Shown one piece after another: positions 44,720 to 61,544 of a stretch of 64,000 nt of DNA. Origin of the DNA: Brachionus plicatilis (lineage: Eukaryota; Rotifera; Eurotatoria; Ploima; Brachionidae); the NCBI GenBank assembly GCA_010279815.1, contig QEOQ01000214.1, forward strand, positions 957,496 to 1,021,495, written 5' to 3'. The notes under the pieces are model-generated. The model saw nothing but the letters and a program-made list of their open reading frames with translations. It did not search any database and was not told the origin of the DNA. Numbering within the stretch: position 1 is the stretch's first letter; the number at the start of each line of letters is the position of its first letter. The position numbers and the translations under genes are program-made.

Positions 44720-46843
44720 CAAAAAAAAAGATCATTATAAAAAAAAAACTTTCAATAATCAATCTCTTTAAAAAAAAAATTTTTCAAGAAGTTTTTTTTG
44801 GCAAGCGGTATCTTTTTTATTTATTGGGTTATTTTTACAATCAATTTTAAAAAAATATATAATGGGATAGGTCTTATATCAATTGATTAATTTATAGAAA
44901 AGAAAATAGAAAAATAGTCATTTTTTATTTGCTCAAAAAAAAACTTTTCAAAAAAAAGTTATGTGAGATCAAAAAACACTTATCGTAACCTTACTACTGT
45001 AAATAAATGAGATTTTTCTTTTCAGCCTTCATGATTGAAAGTGAAAATTTAAAATTTTTTTTTTAAAACTGAAATTTGTTCTGCTATTTTGTACTGAATT
45101 TCACACAACCAAAAAGTTCGAAGTTAATAGCTACAATATACAAATTGATATTTATCTTGAAAAAAAAATAGACAATTGGCTTAGATGATGATACATAGAT
45201 GGAAAATTAAATGAACATACTGTCAGAAATTTTTAAAGAATAGTAAAGCTCTGTTACTTGGTTATACAATGATTTATTTGGAATTTGGCTTGAAGTTTTT
45301 AGTGTCTAGTACCTGTGCTGTGTGATGCGATAGAAATTACTTTACTGAGGTTGTTGTTAAATGGTGTTAGAAACAATTAGAAAATCAAAATTAAAAAAAT
45401 CTGATTCATAGAAACAAAATTGATGGTATTGTTAAATTTTTTTTTATTAAATGAAAAAGAGAGAAACTCATTAAAATTCTTTTAAACTCAAATATTTACT
45501 TTTTGGTTAATAAAGTGTTAGTTTTTATTTAATCTTTTTTAAAATAATCAAGTGTAATAAATTCGATTAGTGCAAAATGTGGACATGAGACTGAATATTA
45601 AAAAAATTTTAGTTAGAAAATGAGAATAATTTTTCATTATATTTTCTTATCTTGAAATTGCGTGCCAATCTTATCATGATCGATTCAATTTTCCAAGTCC
45701 AAAATAGAGCAGTTCAAAACACGCAGTTAATTTTAACTTTTTGTTAAGTAAAATTTTGAATTTGAATTTAAGAATAAGTGCTTTATTTGTATTGATTATT
45801 ATCAGAAAGATATGCAACTTCGTGATGAGACAATTTTTTCACATTATTTAATTATTGATTTTTTTTCTATAAAGTTTCATTAAAAGCAACAATTTTCCAA
45901 ATTTAATAATTATTTATAATTTTTTAGTAATTTCTTCATTTTTTTAATCCATTTATTTAACATGACACAGTTTAAGTGGAAAATAAAAAACTTAAAAAAA
46001 TATTAAATTTCAGACTTGTATTAAAATGAAGAGCTTATAATGTTTTCGAACAGTGATAAAGATTTGTTCACACTTAGTTTTAAATCAAACAATTGTGACT
46101 AATTAGTGTATGATTTTTTTCATAGAAAAAGAAAAATGATTCAAAAATTTAAAAAAAAATAATTATTTTTTTTCACTATTTTTTCTTTTAAATTAGCATT
46201 ATATTTCAGAGTAGAAAATAATTTTTATCAATACTTATTAAAATTAAGAATCAAGTAAAATAATTTTTAATTTTTTAACAAAAAAAATGTGTTTTGGCAT
46301 GCCTATTTTTATTTTTAAGATTTTAAATAATTAAAAATTAAAATATCAAATTAATTTTTTTTTCAGAGACAAATCTTCTCAAATAGAAAGAATTAATTCA
46401 AATCTTTTTCTTATCCTTATTTTTAGCATGAGTCAACCTAGTCAAAATTCGAGGTTGCTTATAACAAAAATATTGAAATTTTTTTGATCAAATTATAGTC
46501 AATGCAAATAAATTTTATCATAATTTAAAAAAATATTTTTTCATAATTTTGAATATTTATCAAAGGTTTATTTGCGTAATAAATAGACAAGCAAAAACAT
46601 TACTTAGCTGTATTAGTTACAGTTTATTTGCCTACTACTTAAACTATTCTGTCTTACATTAATTAACAATAAACTATTTTAAATAATTTTCAAAAAATAA
46701 TAATTTATTTAAATTAAGATTATATGCTAAAAAAATAATCAACAAAAAAATTATTATTATTTTATTTCTATAGTTGAATTTTTTAGATTATACTCAATCG
46801 GAATTCTACTAAGCAATTGACTTAGTTTACGGTCAAAAAAACG
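44720..46843. other. A+T-rich intergenic sequence upstream of TMEM184
   Basis: No gene or complete element was seen in these 2.1 kb. It presumably includes the TMEM184 promoter, but no motif stands out. Confidence 0.4.
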
Positions 46844-51293
<4,450 letters not shown>

Positions 51294-52307
51294 GAATCAA
51301 AATTAGAAATAGTCTTACAGTAAACTCGTTTATCGTGTGTTCTATGGTGAAATTTTATTTGTAATGTTAAATATTTATTTGTAATAATATTTTTATCCGT
51401 ATAATTCTAACAGACTTATGGCTTAGAATGCCATACATAAATTTTGAGCCTTTTGACGTAGATTTCTTAAATTTTGAAATGTCAAAAGATTTTTTTTTGC
51501 ATTAAAAATAAGAAAAAACTTTTTTTTTTAAATGTTTTGATACTTTAGAATTCAAATAAAAATTGCATACAATTTTATTTCATTTTTTAAATTCAGTTTT
51601 TTAATCTTGAAAAACATTTTTTATCCAAATTTATGCTTTTATTTTCTGAAAGTAAAATATTCCAAGTCAAATGAATCTTGCATTTAAACACGTTGAATGA
51701 GCTATTGTACATCATTGTGTAAAACAAATTTTTTTTGAGAATATAAAATGATAAATTTTTTTTTTAAAATTAAGAATTTTGAAAAATTATTTTATTTTTA
51801 TTTGTTTTGATTCTTTAAATCCTTTTAAGATATAGATATTTTCCAAAATTAAAATATATTTTTTAAGCCATATTCTTAGATGATTGATTTGGAAAATGAA
51901 TCCGATAGGAGTCTATTTAAAAAAATGGACACTTAAACAATTGCTAGATAAAGACAAAGTCCAAACTTTTTAACTTGAAGCAAAGAAAAAGAATTTTAAC
52001 ATTGAAAAAATTTTATATCTATTGAAAAAATCTTTTATATACAAAAAATATTTTTATCTCAATAAAATCTTTTTATACATTAAAATTTATTTTAAATAAA
52101 ATTAAGTATTTTAGTACCTCAAATTTATTAAAATTTACCTCAAATTTAATAAAAATTCCTTCAAATTTAATAAAAGACTATTTTTCATTAAAAAAGTAGC
52201 AAAATATAAAAAAGTATTCAAATAAAAAAATTACATCAATTGATAAAAAATGCAATTTCATTATAAAACCGCATTAAGTTAATACTAACCTCTAAAAATT
52301 AAAAAAA
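51294..52307. other. A+T-rich intergenic sequence
   Basis: TMEM184 3' region and spacer. No further gene was seen. Confidence 0.4.
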
Positions 52308-52671
52308 TCAACAATTATCACGATAAAAATATCGTTTTTTTTTCATAATTGAGCCACATTTTTCACATGTTTTAGATTCATTATTTTGGGTAGATTCTTG
52401 ATTGAATATTTTTAGTTTTTTTTTGATTATTAGGCACAACTTCATCATCATCATCATAAGAAATGCCTTTTGGATCCCCACGGCCGCCAACTGTGTCTGA
52501 TGGTTGTTTTATTAGAGCTGGTTTATTTTTTTCTGAGGCACCACGTTTACGATTCGGTTGAATCGGTAAATCCATAGCAACAATGTCAAATGAACATTTT
52601 TTAATAATACTTCCTCTGAGAGAGTATTTTCTTGATCCAAACTCATTTTGAAGTTTTTTAATTTCGATTAA
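52308..52671 (-). pseudogene. C-terminal scrap of a transposase-like protein
   Basis: Read from 52671: EIKKLQNEFGSRKYSLRGS, CSFDIVAMDLPIQPNRKRGA, SEKNKPALIKQ, then an acidic Asp-run and, after a frameshift, CEKCGSIMKKKRYFYRDNC. The LPxxPNRKRGxxxKxKPAL arrangement resembles the tail that follows the SWIM finger in Mutator-like transposase proteins of animals. I cannot identify the family securely. No catalytic domain is present upstream. Confidence 0.4.
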
Positions 52672-52979
52672 TCAAATTATCAAAAAAAAATTTTTTTATT
52701 TAAATTTTTGAGGCTGAAAATTAATAAATCAAATGGATTTTTATTTAATTAGAGAGGTTTTAATCAATTAATTATTAGAAAGACATTTATATCTCTTGAG
52801 CCTATTTAAATTTTTAAATAAACTTTAAAAAAAATTCGAAATATTTTGTTCATTTCCGTATCTATGAAAAAAATAACTGCTTTTTCTTTTTATTTGTCTG
52901 ATTAGTATATGCATTTTAGGAAAAAAATATTTTTTTCATAATTTTAATTTTTTTGATTAATAAATTTGACGGTCAAAAA

Positions 52980-54209
52980 ATGACTCAACGAAAACTTCCA
53001 AATGACAAAGAACTTGAGCCTAAAAGTCTAAACTTGATCGATGATGAAGAAATAGCAGACCATCCATTGTGTCTATGTGAATACTACAATAAAAAAAGGC
53101 AGCGTTCGCACATTTTAATGTGCTGCTGTGACTGTGACGCACTGGACACCTTGTGCACATCCTACCTTTGTTGCTGCTGTGATGACAATGATGAAGACCC
53201 ACCACAACCAACAAATAGCCACAATTTCAAAGAAGTTTTCGATGACATTCTAGACCGACTGCGTGTACCATGTCCAGGTGGTGCACGCAAAATAAATTTT
53301 GACTACTTTTTGACAGTTTTCGCATTGGCTTTATTCATTAAAATAGGAACCCTTGGATTTATGTTCTCAATATTGTCCATTTTTATTCTTCCATTGATTA
53401 TTTATCCGGCATTTTTTTGGACCAGAACAACCAAACGTGCCAGCACAGTTAAAATTGGATTTTTTTTAATCTTAAACATTCTGCTGGTAAATATTTACAT
53501 CCTCAACTTTAAATTGGAATATACCGATGGATTTGAGAGTGTGGAATTTTATGCCTTAAATTTTTGGCTCCTTACCGCGCTGGTGTATTTGTTTGTGATG
53601 AAAAATTCCGATCCCGGATTCCTTAAAATTCAGCCCGCGGATCACTTTTTGTCCAACGACTACTGCAATAAGTGCAAAATCCTTAAAGATGTGAAATGTG
53701 ACAACTTTGGCCACTGTCCGCAGTGTTCAAGATGTGTTTACAAACGGGATCATCACTGCTTCTGGATAGACAATTGTGTTGGATTTTTGAATCATAGGAA
53801 ATTTCTAGGATTTATATTTTGTTTACTGATTACTTTTTTGTACTCTCTAAAAGTTTGTTTCAATGTTTTGTACCGAGTTGAGTGTAAATTTCCGTTTGAT
53901 TGTATTTCGAGGGGATTCTATAAAAATTTTACTATTTCTTATATCAGTCTTATGGCAATACAATTGATGCCTTTGACATTTTACATCACTTTACTGATAA
54001 TTCAACAGTTTTTGTTTATCAGTGTTGGCATGACTCAGTATCAATTGTTCAGGCAATCGCAAAAGAATATTAGATTTTCCCTGATTTTGTATCTGGCTGA
54101 TAATTTGAGATTTAAAGAGAGCGTTGTTAATTTAAAGAATTTTTTCACCAGACCCAGGTCTCAGGTTGAAATCGACAAAAAATGTACCAAATCTTTTTTA
54201 ACAGTTTAA
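52980..54209 (+). CDS. ZDHHC23: DHHC palmitoyltransferase, ZDHHC23-like
   Basis: An intronless frame of 409 residues starting at the ATG at 52980. It S-acylates cysteines of membrane-associated proteins. The N-terminus is Cys-rich (CLCEYYNKKRQRSH, MCCCDCDALDTLC, YLCCCCDDND) and leads to DILDRLRVPCPGGARKINFD, the arrangement seen in ZDHHC23 and not in most DHHC enzymes. Two hydrophobic hairpins precede the catalytic Cys-rich domain at about 225-275: CNKCKILKDVKCDNFGHCPQC, then KRDHHCFWIDNCVG with the active-site DHHC. Two more membrane segments follow, and the tail is basic. All zinc-binding Cys and His of the domain appear present, so activity is expected. Absence of introns could mean an old retrocopy, although the frame is intact. 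Confidence 0.9.
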   Translation: MTQRKLPNDKELEPKSLNLIDDEEIADHPLCLCEYYNKKRQRSHILMCCCDCDALDTLCTSYLCCCCDDNDEDPPQPTNSHNFKEVFDDILDRLRVPCPGGARKINFDYFLTVFALALFIKIGTLGFMFSILSIFILPLIIYPAFFWTRTTKRASTVKIGFFLILNILLVNIYILNFKLEYTDGFESVEFYALNFWLLTALVYLFVMKNSDPGFLKIQPADHFLSNDYCNKCKILKDVKCDNFGHCPQCSRCVYKRDHHCFWIDNCVGFLNHRKFLGFIFCLLITFLYSLKVCFNVLYRVECKFPFDCISRGFYKNFTISYISLMAIQLMPLTFYITLLIIQQFLFISVGMTQYQLFRQSQKNIRFSLILYLADNLRFKESVVNLKNFFTRPRSQVEIDKKCTKSFLTV

Positions 54210-54974
54210 ATTGTAGATAATAAATTAATTTTTAAAAAAAATTTCAAATTTTATTCTCTTAAATAATAAAAAGCTTATGAGGAAAAAATTTAAATTAAAA
54301 TTTTTTAAATTATCTTTTGTTCTATTTGTTTAAATTTTTTGTACATTTTTTTTTTGTTTTCTTTAATAAACAATTATTTAAATTAAATTTTGAATTTAAA
54401 TTTTGCAAAAAAATTGAAGGATAAAAAATTTAAAAAAAAATATTTTGGTTAAGAAGATAAAATTATTTTGATTGAATAAATATGATTAAATATAAAACAC
54501 ACAAATTTTAATTTTTACAAAAATATACCTTAGACAATTTCATGGTTTAATCTTTATTAATTATTTACCAAAATTAAACAAAAAAAAGAAATCAAATATT
54601 CATTCGCAAATTAATTTCCCATAATTTTTTAGAGGTCAATTTCAATTTTGAAAATTATAAGCTTGTTTACCAAGAAAAATATTTAAGTTCTCTATAAGAA
54701 ATAAATTTTACAAATTAAAAAATGAATGTAAATAAATTTTTGATTTTTAAAAATATTAAGAAAATTAAAAAAAATGAAAATTAGAGTTAAATAATATATT
54801 TAAAGTACTTCTATATTATTAATAAAAAATTTTTAGTACATCTATCTGTTTTTGAGTTTTTCGGATGTAAAAAAATAAGAATAATAAAAAATAACTGTAA
54901 TTAACTGTACATTAATAAAAATTAACAGATAGTTTTGTTTTTCTACATAAGAATTAAAAGGAACAGACAAAATA
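54210..54974. other. A+T-rich spacer and LINE 3' tail
   Basis: The 3' part near 54900-54974 probably belongs to the LINE. The rest shows nothing recognisable. Confidence 0.4.
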
Positions 54975-56548
54975 TCAATTTCTTAAATTTAAGCTAGTCA
55001 AAAGTATCTCATTATCAAGTTTATTCCACATTGGAACGATTCGGTTAGAAAAAAAACTGTATCTTTGATCACAATTTTTTGTTAATTGTCTTGATATTCT
55101 ATGTTTAGGACCCCTTATAGCATTTGCAGATCCATCCAAGTTGGTTGAATTCATCTGAGTATTTGTGTGATACCACTTTACTACGTTTATTTGTTTGTAA
55201 ATTTTGTAATATTGGATCAGGTCTCTCCTTTCTTTTCTTTCTTTACAGTGGTGATTTGTTAACAGTATTTAACGAAAAATTATGTAAAATACCGTAAATT
55301 AACCAAATTCTACCACATTTTACGTAAATTACCGTAAAATCCGAAAAGCGAAAAAGAGGTATTTTACGAAAAATTACATAAATTCTCAGGATTTTTAGAT
55401 AATTTTGGTAAAATTTGGTAAAATTCAAAACGGCCAATTCAAAATTCAAAATTTTTGAAAAAAATGTCTTTTTTTTCCAAAAATCGAAAATTTAAGAAAG
55501 CTTTTTTTTATAAAAATTTAAAGATAACTATTTTTTTAACTAATTTATGAAAAAAAAATATTGAGCATAGATACATATTGAAATAAAGATACATATTTTT
55601 CCAAAAATTTTGAATTTTGAATTGGCCGTTTTAAATTTTACCAAATTTTACCATAATTATCTAAAAATCCTGAAAATTTATGTAATTTTTCGTAAAATAC
55701 CTCTTTTTCGCTTTTCGGATTTTACGGTATTTTACATAATTTTTCGTTAAATACTGTTCACAAATCACCACTGTAAATGTTGTCAACTCTAGCTTCTTCA
55801 GCCTTTTCTCGTAGTCTAAATTCTATAGCTCTGGTACTAATTTAGTAGCTCTTCTTTGTACTCTTTCTAGAGCATTAATATCCTTCTTTCTGTACGGATT
55901 CCATGCGGATGATGCGTAATCTAGATGAGGTCTACCATAAGTAGCATACAGAATTTTAAACGACTTTAGGTTCCAATATGTAAATGTTCTTTTAAGCATG
56001 CCTAATACCGAGGTTGCCTTTGCTGTGGCATGTGAAACTTGAGTACTCCATTTTAAATCAATAGATATATAGACTCCGAGGTCTTTTTCGACTCTGGTTT
56101 TTTCTAAAATGTGTGTCGTCTGGTCATCAATAACCATGCTGAACTCTTCTACTCTAGTCACAGCTTTCTTATTACCAATTTCCATTACTTTGCATTTCTC
56201 ATAGTTAAAACACATTCTCCAATCTTTAGACCATTTTACCAATTCATCAATGTCTTGTTGTAACATTTCACTATCTTTGATGTTTTTGATCTGTGCTATT
56301 AGCTTACTATCGTCAGCAAAAAGTTTTAACAGATGTGAAACAACTTTTGGCATATCGTTTATAAAGATAACAAATAAAAAGGGACCTAGCACTGATCCTT
56401 GTGGTACTCCACTGATTACATCTTTCCAGTCTGATATACTTTCTCCAAGAATGACTCTTTGCTTTCTTCTGCTGATAAAGTCATTAAGCCATCTGAGTAC
56501 CGATATTAAAATATTCTTTTCATAATTCTCCCAATTGACACAAAACAC
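54975..56548 (-). pseudogene. 5'-truncated LINE reverse transcriptase split by an element
   Basis: From 56548 down, the frame contains WLNDFISRRKQRVILG, GVPQGSVLGPFLFVIFINDM (block B), LFADDSKLIAQI (block C with FADD), DLGVYISIDLKWSTQV and RPHLDYASSAWNPY, ending LERVQRRATKLVPEL at an in-frame TAG (55823-55825). The same frame continues with NLDYEKRLKKLELTTF. An element lies at 55246-55773, and behind it KERKERRDLIQYYK...RYSFFSNRIVPMWNKLDNE runs to a stop at 54975. The first part of the polymerase and the endonuclease are missing. Apart from the one stop and the insertion it is well preserved, so it is fairly young. Confidence 0.88.
55246..55773. mobile_element. TA-flanked inverted-repeat element inside the LINE
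   Basis: Arms of about 205 bases (left 55246-55455) with ends CAGTGGTGATTTGTTAACAG and CAAATCACCACTG. TA flanks both sides (55244-55245, 55774-55775). Removing it with one TA joins LTTF to KERKERRDLIQYYK in frame. The arms are rich in TTTTACGTAAA-like words. Confidence 0.88.
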
Positions 56549-57005
56549 ATTTATTAATCTTTTTCAGGACAAATTTTCTTTAAAATTTTTTCCTGTAAAT
56601 TTAATTTTTAAAAAAGCTTTGAATATTCAAAAAATAAAATCTATTTAAAATTTTTTTTTTTAGTTAATTCGTTGTATCTTAATAAAAATAGATATATTCT
56701 CATTAAATTTGTGTTACTTTTCTTTGACCAATTCTTTGTATATCGGATAAGTTATGATATACTAAATAAATTACAAATAAAATAGATAAGCTATGATTTT
56801 AATAAATTGGTGGTGATTTTATATAAAAATTTTACTCGTTTTTTTGGTTACAAAATATTATGGCTTTTTTTTTCATTAAGATTTTAAAAACATTTTCCAA
56901 AAAACTCGCATATTATTTTGAAATAGTTAAAAAATAGAAGAACATATTTCAGAAATTTATTCTTTAAAATGATCATATAAAAACCCTCAAAAAAATTTAA
57001 AAAAT

Positions 57006-60000
57006 TTAATAAATTGTATTCTTCAAATGATCTTTGGCTTCTATTATAATTTTCTGACCTCGTTCTACATAACCATTTTCTGTCATGTTCATTCTAAAAA
57101 TATGAATTAGAAAAAAATAAAAAAAAAAGGGAATAGTAATTACCTGACATTGGTTCGGTTATTAATAATAAAGAGGGGATTTGCGCTAGACATCACCTCG
57201 TCATTGACACTAATGCCGTCCAAATATTGCTTTAGTAACAGTCTTAATTGAGCATTTTCGGTAGACAACATATGTTTCTCTTTGTCCAAACTAACTTTAT
57301 CCAGTAAGACTTTATTGTATCGCTTCCAGAAGTTTTCCAGGCTCAAGTAGTCCTTCATTGCATCAGCTAATTCACTTCCAGGCTTTTCAAACAAAGCTTG
57401 TTGAATTTCTTCCTCCTCCTCCTGACTCAATGACGAAGCGTAAAATGGCAATATTTTTTCCTCTTCGGTTTCTAATTTCCGGCACATTTCAGACAAGCGT
57501 AAGATAAGCTTGACTTTTTCTTCTTTTTTCTTCAGGCATTCAATACTCGAATTGCTCTGCACGGTCAGTTTAGTTAGCTTTCTTTTCATTAGATCCTGCA
57601 TTTGTTTCATCTGATACTTGAGCTCATGAAAATGTTTATTCATCATGTCTCGATTTTCTTTAGTCGCATTATTTGCTTCTTGTGCTTCCGAAGTGTTCTG
57701 GTTTATCTTAGCTTTTAGTGTATTTATCATATCCTTAAAATCAGAGTTTTTATTAAATTTAAGTTTTTACCTCTTAATTAGAAAAGAAAAATAAAAGATA
57801 AAATTGGAGATTTGAAAAGATCTTTAATTTCAATTAAAAAAAAATAAAAATTTAAATTTTTTAAATTATTTTTATTTTCAGATAATTTTTGATTTTTGAT
57901 AATTTTTCATCCATAGAGATTGACTTTTATTTATTAATGAAATTGGACATTTAGCTAAAAATAAATTTGGATTTAGATAGATAATTTGAGTGCTTAAAAT
58001 ATTTAATGAGATTGAATTAAAATAACCATGTAGTTAAATGTTAATTTGAGGTATAAAAAAAATCAAAAGAGTGTATAATATTTTATTATACAATTTTTTT
58101 AATTTTTTTATTTAAATTCTAAAAATAATGATACAGTAAGAGTATTAATTAATCTTAGCGGTGACTTAATCAAATAAAAACAATGTAAATATTCAAATAA
58201 ATGATTCGAAATTTAAATTTATAACAAAAAGAATATGCTTGCACCAGAATATATTCTAAAAGAGTATATATTCAAATATGTACTTAGTATGGCTATTAGA
58301 TTTAAAGAAGTCAATCCTCCATTAAAAGCTAAATCAGTTCCAATCAGAGAAAAAAGAAAGAGAGGCAAAAAAAGAATTTATTAGAAAATAATTTTTATTA
58401 ATTTTTTTTTATTATTTTGGTATTTTTTAATATTTTTCTAATACTAAATAAAAATTTTTATGTGCTCATTTTTCATTTCTTTTATAAAAATTTAGACAAT
58501 AAAGGGGCTGTGAAGTTCATTTCAATTCGATCGTTTCAATTCAGAAAAATTTAAATAACTTTTTTACTTTAATTAATAATTTAGTTCTGTAAAATGCTTA
58601 ATGTTTAAGCAACTTTGCTTAATCTGAAAATATATGTCTGCAAAAACTGCAAAGTAAGTGCGCAATTGATTTGAATACTTTTTAATGGCGTGCAAAATGC
58701 ATAAAATTGCAGAGTATTTTGCAGACTTATTTTACTGAATTAAGCAAATTTGCTTATAATTGAGCATTTTTTAGAACTAAATTATCTCTTTTAGTAAAAA
58801 AGTTATTCAAGTTTTTCTGAATTGAAATGATCGAATTGAAACCAACTTCACAACCCCGACAATAAATTAATACCCGAAAAAATTTTATCTTAGCATCCAA
58901 ATAATTACATTACAATTTAAAACTAACTTGTACATTTCTTTTCCTCGACTCTTCCTCGATGAGTTGAGGAAGGGTCGAAGAACAAAATGAGTACAAGTTA
59001 GTTTTAATTTGTACTGTATTATAAATACCCATTTAATAATAATCCAAAGAGATTTGTCCACGTTTTTTTAAAATTATTTAAGTTAAATAATTTTTTTAAA
59101 TCTTGAAATATTAGTCAATTTTACTTTTTAAATTTAATTAATAAAATTCTAAAGAGAATCAAAACTCTTTGAAAAAAGTTAAAATAACTTAACTCTTCGA
59201 AATGCTGAAAAATTACTGCATATTTCTCTAAACGAGATCACTTAAGATTTTTTTATCCAAAAAACAATTCATTGAAAATTTTATCATGTTTTTTAAAGAA
59301 TAACATATGTGATAATTTTCAAAAAGAATAAGATTGAAAAATATTTAAAATATTTAAAAAAATCTACTCAAATAGTAAACTTTAATTGAGAACAATTAGT
59401 TTCGATTTTGGCTTTTTTGTTTTCTGAATTTTATCAGCAGTTAATCGAAATCTGATTTAAAAAAATATTTTATTTTTATTTAATCAAATTCTATATTTTA
59501 AAGATTTTCCATAAAAATTATTTTCTTTAAAAAAGTAACATAATTTCTGTGGAAAAAAATCTTTTTTTTTCTATAAATACCTAATTCAATGAATTATGAA
59601 TGTTTTTTAAAATTTTTTATGAATTACTTTCTCTACGAGTTAAAACATTATTAATGTTTCAGGCTTGGTACAGTGATTAAAAAATCATATTGTAAATTTT
59701 TAAATGTAATGTAAATTTGATTACGTATCTATAACTAGCATATGCAAACTATATTTATTTTTTTAATTTGAAATTTATCAACAATTTTGAAAAAAATACT
59801 GATGAATTTGAAATTTAATCAAAAATAAAAAAATCCAAATTAATAAAACTGCTCAAAAGAATAATATTCAACGATGTTAAAATATTTATACAACACAATC
59901 GAAAACCCCAACTCTAACAAAAACTTTAATTATAAGAAAATAATTAAATTTAGTCAAATTATTAATAGATGTACTAAATCTTTTTCTAATAACAGACGCA

Positions 60001-61429
60001 AATGTTTCAAAGACAATGAAAAATGTCCACACTGTCATCTAGAATCAGGTTTAGGATAATAAAAAATCATTATGTTCCAATTCATAGAAATATATTTAAA
60101 TAGAAAAAAATTATACAGAAAAAATACTCATTGAATTTTTTTTTCAAAGAAAGTGTGGAACAACTTTGTAGAAAAATAAATAAAGTAAGAAAAAATTAAT
60201 TAAAGTTAAAAAATAGAAATTTTGATTAAATTTAATTAATTTAAAGAAGTTTTTTTAACAAATTTTGAATTTTTAAATTTTTAAATTTTTTAGTTACTCC
60301 CTAAATTAACTTTTTAAATTAAAATTTTTAATATTATATATATTTTCATTTTTTAAACTATGAAAAATCACGAGAGACAATTATTCTCAAAAAAATTCTT
60401 TGACAAATTTTCCATCACAAATTTTCTATGAAAATAATTCTATAAAATAATTTAGCGTTCAATAAAAAATCTTTATTATTCAATCAAACTAATTGATTTT
60501 TATGTGACTTCCTTCAGCTGTTTCAAATACAGATTCAAAAAAATTTGTTAATTTTTATCAAATTATACTCACAGTCAAATTTTGAATTTTTCTCATCTGA
60601 GTATCGATATCCATAGCAGACACTTCATCTTTTTTTTTCAAAGCATCGAAATTCTTTTGTCTCTCCTCATTAAAATCAAGGTAATCTTTCATGGCCTTTT
60701 CGTGTTCTTTGTGCATACTGCCAATTTTTGTCTCCAAAGCACTTTTGAGCTGCTGCTTTTCTTCCAGAGCCTGGCAAAAAATTCCATATGAAAAAAAAAT
60801 TAAAAAATAAACAACAAAAAAACCTTGTTGGTTAATTCATCTCTCAGAGACAAAAAGTCAATATTGGCCTCAGTCTCTTGGTCAAGAAAAGTCTTCTCCA
60901 TTCCATAAATAATTGTCATCAGCTCGTCCATTTCGTGAGCATGTCGTTCATGAATAAACTCGCGTTCCTTGTCGAACTCGAGCTTAATCACTTCGAGCAT
61001 TTCTTGGAACTTTTTTTTTGCCGTATTCAACTCTTCTGTGTGCAAGTCAACTAAATTGTCTATATTTTGAAAATTGCTTCTCATGGCCATGTAATACTGT
61101 TCCTCTGATTCATGCAAGTCCTTGACCAAAGCTTTTATAACACTGTCCTTTCGGTCTATAATTCTCTCGAAAGTCTGGCTCATAATTTCAATATCTCTGA
61201 GCAAGTCTTTGGCTTTGGCATCGCGCATTATCGATCTCCATTGATAATTTATCTTGTTCAAATTATTTCTAGTATTTTTTTCCTCTTTGATCAATTTTTC
61301 TCTCAACAATTCGTTCATGAGCTCTTCTTTTTTTTTCTTAGCCTCCGCTTCCATAAGCATTTTCTGCTCCATGTACAAGACCCGCTCTTCGTCGGTCATC
61401 TTGGCCAATTTTTTGGCAGAACTTGGCAT
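57006..61429 (-). CDS. DRC2: DRC2/CCDC65, nexin-dynein regulatory complex subunit
   Basis: Exons on the minus strand: 61429-60824, 60770-60573, 57733-57144 and 57093-57006, all in consistent phase (493 residues; the human protein is of similar size). It is almost wholly coiled coil. Conserved blocks are [47 protein letters not shown]-like [12 protein letters not shown] across the second junction, [43 protein letters not shown] and [27 protein letters not shown]2 pairs with DRC1 at the base of the nexin link between axonemal doublets and is needed for regular ciliary beating, so the organism has motile cilia or flagella. The 2.8-kb second intron holds MITEs at 58504 and 58908. An X-box lies just upstream of the start. 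Confidence 0.96.
58235..58384 (+). other. Small open frame with a PIxxxRKRG motif
   Basis: A 49-residue frame ([14 protein letters not shown] ... [20 protein letters not shown]) lies within the DRC2 intron on the opposite strand. The basic [12 protein letters not shown] end recalls the LPIQPNRKRG segment of the transposase-like scrap at 52308-52671. It may be a remnant of the same kind of element. Confidence 0.3.
58504..58857. mobile_element. Inverted-repeat element, GGGGCTGTGAAG ends, 9-base duplication
   Basis: The ends are GGGGCTGTGAAGTTCATTTC and GAAACCAACTTCACAACCCC. GACAATAAA is duplicated exactly (58495-58503, 58858-58866). The centre shares AATACTTTTTAATGGCGTGCA with 26567-26920. A single left arm is at 9976-10097. 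Confidence 0.9.
58908..59016. mobile_element. 109-base hairpin MITE related to 43553-44207
   Basis: The left end CATTACAATTTAAAACTAAC and the complement of the right end, CAGTACAAATTAAAACTAAC, are TA-flanked (58906-58907, 59017-59018). The middle has short TTCCTCG/GAGGAAG stretches, a miniature of the larger element's purine/pyrimidine arms. Confidence 0.8.
59019..60572. other. Remainder of the long DRC2 intron
   Basis: A+T-rich. A 61-residue frame at 59874-60059 ([10 protein letters not shown] at its end) has no supporting signature. No further exon was found, and the flanking DRC2 exons join in phase without one. Confidence 0.4.
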
Positions 61430-61544
61430 TTTTTTTACTTTTTTTTTAATGTAATAAAAAATAAAATATTAATTTTTAGTTTTATTTAAAAAATAAAGGT
61501 AAGTGGTTGCCATGGCAACCAATAATAAGATTATAATAAATAAA
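61430..61544 (-). promoter_or_regulatory. Compact DRC2 promoter between RCCD1 and DRC2
   Basis: Only 115 bases separate the RCCD1 stop from the DRC2 start on the same strand. This region must hold the RCCD1 3' end and the DRC2 promoter and 5' UTR. It contains the X-box at 61505-61520 and otherwise A+T-rich DNA. Confidence 0.6.
61505..61520. promoter_or_regulatory. Perfect RFX X-box palindrome
   Basis: GGTTGCCATGGCAACC is a perfect 16-base palindrome with the RFX consensus half-sites GTTGCC and GGCAAC two bases apart. It lies 75 bases upstream of the DRC2 ATG (61429). RFX factors activate ciliary genes through such sites in animals. Confidence 0.88.

Noticed and set aside
59874..60059. A 61-residue frame ending [12 protein letters not shown]
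   Set aside because: A single CxxC in an intron of another gene, with no partner Cys pair and no family signature.
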